Assembly: GCF_020866845.1 (NCBI RefSeq)
Contig: NZ_CP086594.1
Span: 2,294,001-2,358,000 of the forward strand
From: Sphingomonas radiodurans
Lineage (GTDB): Bacteria > Pseudomonadota > Alphaproteobacteria > Sphingomonadales > Sphingomonadaceae
Reading direction: 5' to 3'
DNA length: 64,000 bases
Shown here in pieces: positions 54,846 to 62,005 of the stretch. Under the pieces are notes generated by a model. It saw nothing but the letters and a program-made list of their open reading frames with translations. It had not been told where the DNA came from and ran no database searches. The position numbers and the translations under genes were made by a program. How positions within the stretch are numbered: position 1 is the first letter of the stretch; every line of letters begins with the position of its first letter.

Positions 54846-55370
54846 TCAAGCCGCGTGGTGCAGCCGCTTCGCAAAGACGTGGGACACGGTCGCAAAGCCA
54901 TGGCGTTCGAAAAAGCGGTGTGCGCCATGATTGTCGAGCCCGCTTTCGAGAAACAGCCAGTCGATCCCGCGCTCGGCCACCCGTGCTTCGACCGTTGCGA
55001 GCAGCCGTTCGCCGATGCCCAATGATCGCTGCGCCGGATCGACTGCCATATCCTCCAGTACCGCGAAGCGGCGGCGGGCACTTTCTTCCCAGGCGAGCAC
55101 GACCATGCCGACGATCGCGCCGTCAGGGTCGAGCGCGACCAGCAGATCGCGTTCCTCACCGAGATCGAGGAAATCGTCAGCGTATAAAGCCGGCAGGCCA
55201 TCAGCCCAGACCTTGCCGTCCGGGCTGAGGCCAGTCTGGATTTCGCCGTGACTGATATAACGCGTGTCGGAACCGATTACCGCGCCCGCGAACGCCGCGG
55301 CCGCGCGGGCGATTGCCTCCGACTTGTCCCAGCGAAACGAAATCTCGCCATGCTGCAGCGGTTGGCCCAT
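54846..55370 (-). CDS. GNAT-family acetyltransferase
   Basis: A 174-residue protein with the GNAT fold. AVLEDMAVDPAQRSLGIGER carries the acetyl-CoA pyrophosphate loop (Q/R-x-x-G-x-G/A), LLATVEARVAERGIDWLFLE is the next helix-strand, and HRFFERHGFATVSHVFAKRL is the typical motif B end. Acceptor unknown. It stands alone on the minus strand between a membrane protein and a monooxygenase. Confidence 0.9.
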   Translation of the reverse strand: MGQPLQHGEISFRWDKSEAIARAAAAFAGAVIGSDTRYISHGEIQTGLSPDGKVWADGLPALYADDFLDLGEERDLLVALDPDGAIVGMVVLAWEESARRRFAVLEDMAVDPAQRSLGIGERLLATVEARVAERGIDWLFLESGLDNHGAHRFFERHGFATVSHVFAKRLHHAA

Positions 55371-55429
55371 TTCTGCTTATCCCTGTCGGCTTGCCATTGC
55401 GGCGTCGCTAGCAGACCGACCGGGTGCCG

Positions 55430-56890
55430 TCACCGTAGCGCCACGGCCTCGCGGTCGAGCACGGCGGTTTCCTCGGCGTAGCTCGCACAGTCGCCAGCCC
55501 AGTTCTGATACACGCGACCGTTCGCCGCCTTGTACCAGCTGCGGCAATGCGGATCGGCCCAGACGGTGTTCGACAGCAATTGCGTGATCCGCTCGTTGAA
55601 GCGGCGCTGGCCGTCGGGGGTGACCTCTGCCGCCTTCGCTTCTTCGGCTTCGAGTGTCGCGAGCGTCTGGAGCATGTAACCGACCTGCGCCTCGATCATG
55701 AAGCTGATCGAATTATGCCCGAGGTTCGTGTTCGGCCCGTAGAGCATGAACATGTTGGGGAAGCCGGCGACCATGATGCCGAGATATGCTTCGGGGCCGT
55801 CCTTCCAGGTGTCCTTCAGCGTCCGGCCGCCTTCGCCCACGACCTCCATCGACCAATCCCATTGTGTCGTTTCATAGCCGGTCGCGAAGATCAGCACGTC
55901 GAGATCGTGGAAGCCGTCCTTGGTGCGCACGCCATCGGCCTCGATCCGCTCGATCCCGGCGGTTTCCAGCGTGACGTTGTCGCGCATCAGCGCAGGGTAG
56001 AAGTCGTCGGTAATCAGAATGCGTTTGCAGCCGATCGGATAATCGGGGGTCAGCTTCGCGCGGAGCACCGGATCGGGGACTTGCTCTTCGAGCAGGTCGA
56101 GCGCGGTGCGGGTGTAGCCGGCGCGGCCTTCGGGGGTGAATTTGAACGCCTGCCAGAAATACGCGTCCGCGGTGTCGAAGATCATCGCGCGTTGCTGGGC
56201 GCCGAGCTTCATCGCCATCTCGACGTTGGTCGCCAGCAGCATCTTCATTTCGGGCGTGACGTGATGATCGTTGCGCGGCACGACCCAATTGGCGGTGCGC
56301 TGGAAGACGGTGAGATGACCTGCGATTTTCGCGACCTCGGGGATCAGCTGAACTGCGCTGGCAGCAGAGCCGATCACGCCGACGCGCTTGCCGGCAAGGT
56401 CGACGCTGTCGTCCCACTCAGCGGCATGCCACTTGGCGCCCTTGAAGTCGGCGATGCCGGCAATGTCGGGGAAGGTCGGCCGGCTGAGCTGGCCCAGCGC
56501 GGGGACGATCGCGTCGAACGTTTCGGTCGCGCCGGCCTCGGTTTCGATCGTCCAGCTGTTGTCAGTGTCGCTCCACGTTGCGCGGGTGACGTCTTCGTTC
56601 AAGCGCAACGCGTCGGCGAGACCGAACTGATCGACGAGGCCTTTGGTGTAGTCGTGGATCTCGGGACCGCGCGCGTAATGGTGGCTCCAGCCGTGGTTCG
56701 GCGCGAAACTGAACTGGTAGAGGATGGCGGGCACGTCGCAAGCGACGCCCGGGTAGCGGTTCGCCCGCCACGTGCCGCCGACCGAATCGGCATGTTCGAA
56801 GACGGTGACATCATGCCCCGCTTCTCGGCCCTTGATGGCGGCGCATAGCCCGCCCATGCCGGCCCCGATGACCGCGATCCGCTTGCTCAT
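55430..56890 (-). CDS. Type I Baeyer-Villiger/flavin monooxygenase
   Basis: A 486-residue FAD/NADPH enzyme. First Rossmann GxGxxG at residues 9-14 (GAGMGG), then GGTWRANRYPGVACD, which fits the BVMO fingerprint [AG]GxWxxx[FY]PGxxxD. The second fingerprint FKGAKWHAAEWD (149-160) fits FxGxxxHxxxW[PD]. The NADPH Rossmann reads GVIGSAASAVQ. BVMOs insert oxygen into ketones, giving esters or lactones. The substrate is not predictable. The C-terminus ends in a Tyr/Trp-rich helix (CRSWYKAANGRVYQNWAG). Confidence 0.93.
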   Translation of the reverse strand: MSKRIAVIGAGMGGLCAAIKGREAGHDVTVFEHADSVGGTWRANRYPGVACDVPAILYQFSFAPNHGWSHHYARGPEIHDYTKGLVDQFGLADALRLNEDVTRATWSDTDNSWTIETEAGATETFDAIVPALGQLSRPTFPDIAGIADFKGAKWHAAEWDDSVDLAGKRVGVIGSAASAVQLIPEVAKIAGHLTVFQRTANWVVPRNDHHVTPEMKMLLATNVEMAMKLGAQQRAMIFDTADAYFWQAFKFTPEGRAGYTRTALDLLEEQVPDPVLRAKLTPDYPIGCKRILITDDFYPALMRDNVTLETAGIERIEADGVRTKDGFHDLDVLIFATGYETTQWDWSMEVVGEGGRTLKDTWKDGPEAYLGIMVAGFPNMFMLYGPNTNLGHNSISFMIEAQVGYMLQTLATLEAEEAKAAEVTPDGQRRFNERITQLLSNTVWADPHCRSWYKAANGRVYQNWAGDCASYAEETAVLDREAVALR

Positions 56891-57029
56891 TCATACTCTC
56901 CGCTGGCGGACTGTCGCCGCATGGGAGGCAGAATGCCGCGTCGGCGGCGGAGAGGGAAGGGGTATTAAGTCGATCGCGTTAGATTTGCGCGCCGGTCGCT
57001 CCGTGAAGCAACCGGCGCCCAAGGTAACC

Positions 57030-57452
57030 TTAGCGGCAGCGCACGTTGTTATTGTTGCGACCACCGCGATCGACCGACTGGCCAAGCGCTGCGCCGCCGG
57101 CGCCACCGAGCAGGGCGCCGAGCAGGCCTGAGCCGCCGGGTGCCAGCGCGGTGCCCAGGACACCGCCGGCAAGTCCGCCGACGATTAGGCCCGTCGTGCC
57201 GTCGTTACGGCGGCAGTAATAACGCCCGTCCCGGCCGGCGTAGACGCGGTCGTTCTGCGAGAGGCGGCGTTCGCGATAGCGGCGATCGTCACGATAATAA
57301 CGATCGGCTTCGTAGCCGTTGTAAGCCGGATCGGGCCGGTTGTAATCGTAGCCGGCATAATTGTTGCCGCCGCCGAAGCCACCGCCGTTGGTGCCCATGC
57401 ATCCGCTTACCATTACTGCTGCGCTTACCGCGGCCAACGCTACTTTCCGCAT
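57030..57452 (-). CDS. Glycine-zipper lipoprotein-like protein
   Basis: The protein has 140 residues from ATG 57452. A signal segment ends in MVSGCMG, a lipobox (V-S-G-C), so it is probably an outer-membrane lipoprotein. A Tyr/Asp/Arg-rich middle (NNYAGYDYNRPDPAYNGYEA) leads to a glycine-zipper 2TM segment (LIVGGLAGGVLGTALAPGGS, then LLGALLGGAGGAALGQ). Such proteins are envelope-associated. The final Asn/Arg tail is basic. Confidence 0.8.
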   Translation of the reverse strand: MRKVALAAVSAAVMVSGCMGTNGGGFGGGNNYAGYDYNRPDPAYNGYEADRYYRDDRRYRERRLSQNDRVYAGRDGRYYCRRNDGTTGLIVGGLAGGVLGTALAPGGSGLLGALLGGAGGAALGQSVDRGGRNNNNVRCR

Positions 57453-57557
57453 CGCTTCCTCCAAATTCGTTCTAGACGAAGGGGTAATGGCCAGAACCCC
57501 GTGTTGGTTGCGTATCAAAACGTGGCCGCGGCGATGCGGAAAGAGACGCTATAAGGA

Positions 57558-57893
57558 TCAGCGGCGGTTCTGCCGGTCATTCCGCTCGATCTGGACGCGT
57601 GCGCTCAGGCGATTGAAGCGCGTGTTGAGATCGCGCCGCTCGCCCACCGAAAGCCCGCCGCCACTGCGCCGGTAGCGATTTTCCAGATTGCTGAGGTCAC
57701 GGAATTGCGCGCGCAGGCGGAGAGCTTCGGGCCGGGTCAGCGAGCCGTTGCGCACGCCCTGGTCGATCCGCACGTCGATATTGCGCTGACGCTGGTTGAT
57801 CGACTGCCACGCCTGCGCCGAAGCGGGGACGGCAGCGGCGGCCATGCCGAGGCCGGCAAGCGCAAGGCCGATGGTCTTGAACGAGCTCTTCAT
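57558..57893 (-). CDS. Secreted Arg/Gln-rich hypothetical protein
   Basis: The protein has 111 residues from ATG 57893. A clear signal peptide (MKSSFKTIGLALAGLGMAAA, cleavage near ASAQA) precedes a helical domain: QSINQRQRNIDVRIDQGVRN, GSLTRPEALRLRAQFRDLSN, LENRYRRSGGGLS and a mirror-like repeat of 'R.L..RF..L..RVQ'. Similar small proteins recur in sphingomonads, from general knowledge. Function unknown. Confidence 0.75.
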   Translation of the reverse strand: MKSSFKTIGLALAGLGMAAAAVPASAQAWQSINQRQRNIDVRIDQGVRNGSLTRPEALRLRAQFRDLSNLENRYRRSGGGLSVGERRDLNTRFNRLSARVQIERNDRQNRR

Positions 57894-58023
57894 GAAATGT
57901 CTCCTTTTGGTCGTCGCCGTTCGGGCGACAACCAAGGAGATAGGGGGCGAATGTCGCGAACTTGTGCCGCGGTTCGGTGAGAAGTGTAACGAGGCGTCGC
58001 GTGGTCGATGCGATTGTTCAGGT

Positions 58024-60288
58024 TCAGCGTGCGATGCCGCCGGCGGCGAGCACCGCCAGCGTCATGAGGTCGCTTGCGGTCGACGTCATCGGCGCGATCT
58101 GCACCGGCTTTTCCATGCCGATCAGCATCGGCCCGATGACGCTGTCGCCGCCGAGCTCGCGCAGCAGCTTGGCCGAGATATGTGCTGACTGCAGGCCCGG
58201 CATGATCAGCACGTTGGCGGGGCCGGAGAGCCGCGCGAAGGGGTAGTTCGCCAGCTGCTTGGGGTTGAGCGCGACATCGGGCGTCATCTCGCCCTCGTAT
58301 TCGAAGCCGACCTTGCGTCCGTCGAGCACTGTGATCGCCTCGCGCACATTGTCGAGGAACGAGCCCTTGGGATTGCCGAAGGTCGAATAGCTGAGGAAGG
58401 CGACGCGCGGCTCATGCCCCATGCGACGCGCGACGGCGGCGGTCTGTTCGGCGATGTCGGCGAGCTGCACCGCGTTGGGGCGCTCGTTGACTGTCGTATC
58501 GGCGATAAACACCGTGTGGCTCTGGCCGACCATCAGGTGGATGCCGAACGGCGTGCGGCCGGCCTCGGGATCGATCACGCGGCGTACCTCGCGCATCGAT
58601 TGCGCCCAAGTGCGCGTGACGCCCGTGATCATCGCATCGGCGTGGCCCATCTGCAGCAGCACCGCGCCGAACGTGTTGCGATCCTGGTTGATCATCCGCT
58701 CGCAATCGCGGCGCAGATAGCCGCGGCGCTGGAGCCGCTTGTAGAGGAAGTCGACCATCTCGGGCACCAGCGGCGAGACGCGGCTGTTGTGCAGCTCGTA
58801 TTCTTCGGGGTTGGCGATGCCCAAGGCGCGCAGCCGATCGGGCACGTCGTCGCGCCCGACGAGCACCGGCGTGCCGTAGCCGCCTTCCTTGAAATTGACC
58901 GCAGCGCGCAGCACGACCTCTTCCTCGCCCTCGGCAAACAGCACGCGCTTGGGGTGCGCGCGGGCGCCCTCATAGGCGAGGCTGAGCACCGACGTCGTCG
59001 GATTGAGGCGCGCTTTCAGGCTCTGGCGATAGCCCTCCATGTCGAGGATCGGGCGCGTCGCGACGCCCGAATCCATCGCCGCCTTGGCAACCGCGACCGG
59101 CACGATCTCCATGAGGCGCGGATCGAATGGTGCGGGAATGATATATTCGGCGCCGAAGAAATGCTGCACGCCGTAAGCGGCAGCGACTTCCTCGGGCACG
59201 CGTTCGCGCGCGAGCATCGCGATCGCCTGTGCGGCGGCGATCTTCATCTCGTCGTTGATCCCGGTCGCACGCACGTCGAGCGCGCCGCGGAAGATGAACG
59301 GGAAGCCGAGCACGTTGTTGACCTGGTTGGGATAATCCGAGCGGCCAGTGGCGATGATCGCGTCGGGACGCGCGGCCTTGGCGAGTTCGGGGCGGATCTC
59401 GGGCTCGGGATTGGCCATCGCGAAGATGATCGGCGCGGGCGCCATATCCTTCACCATCTCGGGCGCGAGCGCGCCAGCGGCGGAGAGGCCGAGGAACACA
59501 TCGGCGCCGGTCAGCGCCTCGGTCAGCGTGCGTGCCTCGGTCGGCACGGCGTGCGCCGACTGCCACTGGTTCACATTCTCACGGCCCTGGTAGATCACGC
59601 CCTTGCGATCGCACATGATCACATTGTCCTGGCGAACACCCATCGCCTTGATCAGCTCGGTACAGGCGATCGCGGCGGCGCCGGCGCCGTTGACGACGAC
59701 CTTGATGTCGCCGAGCCGGCGATTGGTGAGCAGGCAGGCGTTGATGAGGCCCGCGGCGGTGATGATCGCGGTGCCGTGCTGGTCGTCATGGAAGACGGGA
59801 ATGTTCATCCGCTCGCGCAACGTCTGCTCGATGATGAAGCATTCGGGCGCCTTGATGTCCTCGAGGTTGATCCCGCCGAACGACGGCTCGAGCAAAGCGA
59901 CGCAGTTGATGAAGGCGTCGACGTCTTCGGTATCGACTTCGAGATCGATCGAATCGACGTCGGCGAAGCGCTTGAACAGCACTGCCTTGCCTTCCATCAC
60001 CGGCTTGGATGCGAGCGCGCCGAGATTGCCCATGCCGAGGATCGCGGTGCCGTTGGAGATGACGGCGACGAGATTGCCCTTGGCGGTATAATCATAGGCG
60101 GTCGCGGGATCCTCGTAGATCGCGCGTACCGGGACGGCGACGCCGGGCGAATAAGCAAGCGCGAGATCGCGCTGCGTCGCCATCGGCTTCGACGCGATGA
60201 TCTCGATCTTGCCGGGGCGGCCCTCCGAATGGAAGAGCAGCGCCTCGCGTTCGGAGAACTGGAGGTTGGTGGTGGCTTCGTCGGTCAT
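58024..60288 (-). CDS. maeB: MaeB, NADP-dependent malic enzyme with PTA-like domain
   Basis: The protein has 754 residues from ATG 60288. Malic N-domain and NAD(P)-binding domain in the first ~430 residues: LAYSPGVAVP, DYTAKGNLVAVISNGTA, GLGNLGAL-type loop (ILGMGNLGALASKPVMEGKA), PVFHDDQHGTAI, VVNGAGAAAIAC and FAMANPEPEI. The C-terminal ~320 residues resemble phosphotransacetylase (RVLFAEGEEEVVLRA, QMGHADAMITGVTRTW, NVLIMPGLQSAHISAKLL) but usually lack PTA activity and regulate the enzyme by acetyl-CoA. It decarboxylates malate to pyruvate with NADPH formation. Confidence 0.95.
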   Translation of the reverse strand: MTDEATTNLQFSEREALLFHSEGRPGKIEIIASKPMATQRDLALAYSPGVAVPVRAIYEDPATAYDYTAKGNLVAVISNGTAILGMGNLGALASKPVMEGKAVLFKRFADVDSIDLEVDTEDVDAFINCVALLEPSFGGINLEDIKAPECFIIEQTLRERMNIPVFHDDQHGTAIITAAGLINACLLTNRRLGDIKVVVNGAGAAAIACTELIKAMGVRQDNVIMCDRKGVIYQGRENVNQWQSAHAVPTEARTLTEALTGADVFLGLSAAGALAPEMVKDMAPAPIIFAMANPEPEIRPELAKAARPDAIIATGRSDYPNQVNNVLGFPFIFRGALDVRATGINDEMKIAAAQAIAMLARERVPEEVAAAYGVQHFFGAEYIIPAPFDPRLMEIVPVAVAKAAMDSGVATRPILDMEGYRQSLKARLNPTTSVLSLAYEGARAHPKRVLFAEGEEEVVLRAAVNFKEGGYGTPVLVGRDDVPDRLRALGIANPEEYELHNSRVSPLVPEMVDFLYKRLQRRGYLRRDCERMINQDRNTFGAVLLQMGHADAMITGVTRTWAQSMREVRRVIDPEAGRTPFGIHLMVGQSHTVFIADTTVNERPNAVQLADIAEQTAAVARRMGHEPRVAFLSYSTFGNPKGSFLDNVREAITVLDGRKVGFEYEGEMTPDVALNPKQLANYPFARLSGPANVLIMPGLQSAHISAKLLRELGGDSVIGPMLIGMEKPVQIAPMTSTASDLMTLAVLAAGGIAR

Positions 60289-60338
60289 GGGTCGCTCCGC
60301 GGGGAGGAGGGGTCGCAAGAGCCTTTAGGGGCGGGTCG

Positions 60339-60935
60339 TCACGATGCAACCGTAGGTGCGCGCGGGGCAACCACGGGTGCGCACTGGCGCCGGAAGCAAT
60401 CGGCCTGATGGTCGTTGACGATCCCGACCGCCTGCATCCAGGCGTAGACGATCGTCGGCCCGACAAATTTGAAGCCGCGCGCCTTCATGTCCTTGGAAAT
60501 ACGATCGGACAGCGGCGTCGTGGCTAGCCATTGCGCGCCATCGTTGACGATCGGCGCGCCATCGGTGAAGCCCCAGCAATAATCGTGGAACGCCTGTGGC
60601 CCCATTTCGAGATAAAGTTGCGCGCCGCGGATCGTGGCGACGATCTTGGCGCGAGCGCGCACGATGCCGGGATCGGCCATGAGGCGTTCGATGTCGGCAT
60701 CGTCGAAAGCGGCGACTTTTGCGGGATCGAAGCCGGCGAAGGCGGCGCGGAAGCCCTCGCGCTTGTTGAGGATGATCTGCCACGACAGGCCGGCCTGGAA
60801 GCCTTCGAGCATCAGCATTTCCCACAGCATCCGTGGGTCGTGCTGCGGCACGCCCCATTCGGTATCGTGATAGACGCGCATGAGATCATTGGCCTGCGCC
60901 CACGAGCAGCGCGTCACCACCTGCTGCGCGGTCAT
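60339..60935 (-). CDS. tag: Tag, DNA-3-methyladenine glycosylase I
   Basis: The protein has 198 residues from ATG 60935. TRCSWAQANDLMRVYHDTEW, GVPQHDPRMLWEMLMLEGFQ and AGLSWQIILNKREGFRAAF are Tag signatures, including the zinc-binding Cys and His; the C-terminal FKFVGPTIVYAWMQAVGIVN and CFR complete the zinc snap. It removes 3-methyladenine from DNA. The ATG overlaps the ogt stop by four bases, coupling the two alkylation-repair genes. Confidence 0.96.
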   Translation of the reverse strand: MTAQQVVTRCSWAQANDLMRVYHDTEWGVPQHDPRMLWEMLMLEGFQAGLSWQIILNKREGFRAAFAGFDPAKVAAFDDADIERLMADPGIVRARAKIVATIRGAQLYLEMGPQAFHDYCWGFTDGAPIVNDGAQWLATTPLSDRISKDMKARGFKFVGPTIVYAWMQAVGIVNDHQADCFRRQCAPVVAPRAPTVAS

Positions 60936-61435
60936 GCCGCTTCCCGCGACGTGAGGACGCGGCGTTCCAGCGCGAGCAGGAGCTGCTTGTTGGGCAGACC
61001 GCCGCCGAAGCCGGTGAGCGCGCCGTTGGCACCGATCACGCGGTGGCACGGCGCGATGATCGGCAGCGGATTGCGCCCGTTCGCCGCGCCGACCGCGCGC
61101 GTCGCCGTCGGCCGGCCGATCGCGCGCGCGATGTCGCGGTAGCTGCGCGTCTCGCCGTAGGGGATGGCGAGCAACGTGGTCCACACAGCGCGCTGGAACT
61201 CAGTGCCGGTGGGGTCGAGCGGTACGTCGAATGCAGTGCGTGTGCCGGCGAAATATTCGTTGAGCTGGCGCGTGGCGGCGGCGATCACCGGATGATCGGG
61301 CGCCGCGACGCGCGGGGCGTAGCGCGCCTGCATCCGCGCATCGTCGTCCCACAGGATCGCGGCGAGCCCGGCGTCGGTGGCGACCAGCGTGAGATCGCCG
61401 GTGGGGGAGGGGATTTTATCGGTGGCGTAGGGCAT
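60932..61435 (-). CDS. ogt: Ogt, methylated-DNA-protein cysteine methyltransferase
   Basis: A 167-residue protein. Acceptor Cys130 lies in PIIAPCHRVIGANGALTGFG. The upstream helix-turn-helix reads TEFQRAVWTTLLAIPYGETR and SYRDIARAIGRP. It takes the methyl group from O6-methylguanine in a suicide reaction. There is no Ada N-terminal domain, so it is the Ogt/MGMT type. It is the first gene of the ogt-tag pair. Confidence 0.96.
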   Translation of the reverse strand: MPYATDKIPSPTGDLTLVATDAGLAAILWDDDARMQARYAPRVAAPDHPVIAAATRQLNEYFAGTRTAFDVPLDPTGTEFQRAVWTTLLAIPYGETRSYRDIARAIGRPTATRAVGAANGRNPLPIIAPCHRVIGANGALTGFGGGLPNKQLLLALERRVLTSREAA

Positions 61436-61544
61436 CGTTCGGCTCCTTGCGGGCGACGATATCGCAGGTTTGCGGCGGCTGCATCCCGGGACTTGCGATC
61501 AACACTGACTCGCCAAGGCGGGCGGTGGAGGTTAATGTGCGCAT

Positions 61545-61721
61545 ATGAAGCACGAGCCCGGAATTTTCGAGAATCCCGATCCGGAAGCGGAAGCCGCCGC
61601 AGACGCGCGCGCGGAGGCGGACATTGCGGCAGGCCGCATCTACCAGCACGAAGAGGTTGTTGCGTGGCTTCGTACTTGGGGCACGCCGGACCGTCTGCCG
61701 TTCCATAAATGGCGAACGTGA
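61545..61721 (+). CDS. Antitoxin of a ParE-type pair
   Basis: A 58-residue ORF with ATG at 61545. MKHEPGIFENPDPEAEAAAD is followed by ARAEADIAAGRIYQHEEVVA and WLRTWGTP: an acidic N-terminus and a C-terminal 'ADI.AGR...HEEV..WL..WG' pattern typical of antitoxins that act with ParE/RelE toxins. It overlaps the toxin start by 13 bp, as toxin-antitoxin operons do. It neutralises the toxin by C-terminal binding. Confidence 0.82.
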   Translation: MKHEPGIFENPDPEAEAAADARAEADIAAGRIYQHEEVVAWLRTWGTPDRLPFHKWRT

Positions 61722-61984
61722 TTTGGACCGACGAGGCGCTCACCAACCTGGAGCTGATCGTCGACTATATCGAGCAGTTCGATCCTCAGGCTGCCGTGCG
61801 GATGGCGCTTCGGCTCATCAGCGCGAGCGAGAGTCTACGCGACTTTCCGAACCGTGGCCGCCCTGCCGGTGAGACCTTTCGTGAGCTACCGGGCGTTCGG
61901 CCGTACGTGATCCGTTACAGAGTAGCAGCCGAGATCGTTTACATCATCCGCATCCGCCACGGTGCTCGTCGGCCTGAAGACTAA
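61709..61984 (+). CDS. ParE/RelE-superfamily toxin
   Basis: A 91-residue protein starting at ATG 61709 within the antitoxin gene. VIWTDEALTNLELIVDYIEQ, SLRDFPNRGRPAGETFREL and YVIRYRVAAEIVYIIRIRHG follow the ParE layout (RelE/ParE fold with the C-terminal IxRIRHGxR). ParE toxins target DNA gyrase; RelE toxins cut ribosome-bound mRNA. The sequence fits the ParE side. The pair sits 21 bp before the mutS start. Confidence 0.9.
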   Translation: MANVIWTDEALTNLELIVDYIEQFDPQAAVRMALRLISASESLRDFPNRGRPAGETFRELPGVRPYVIRYRVAAEIVYIIRIRHGARRPED

Positions 61985-62005
61985 GCGCCATGAGCTTGAA
62001 CCTGC

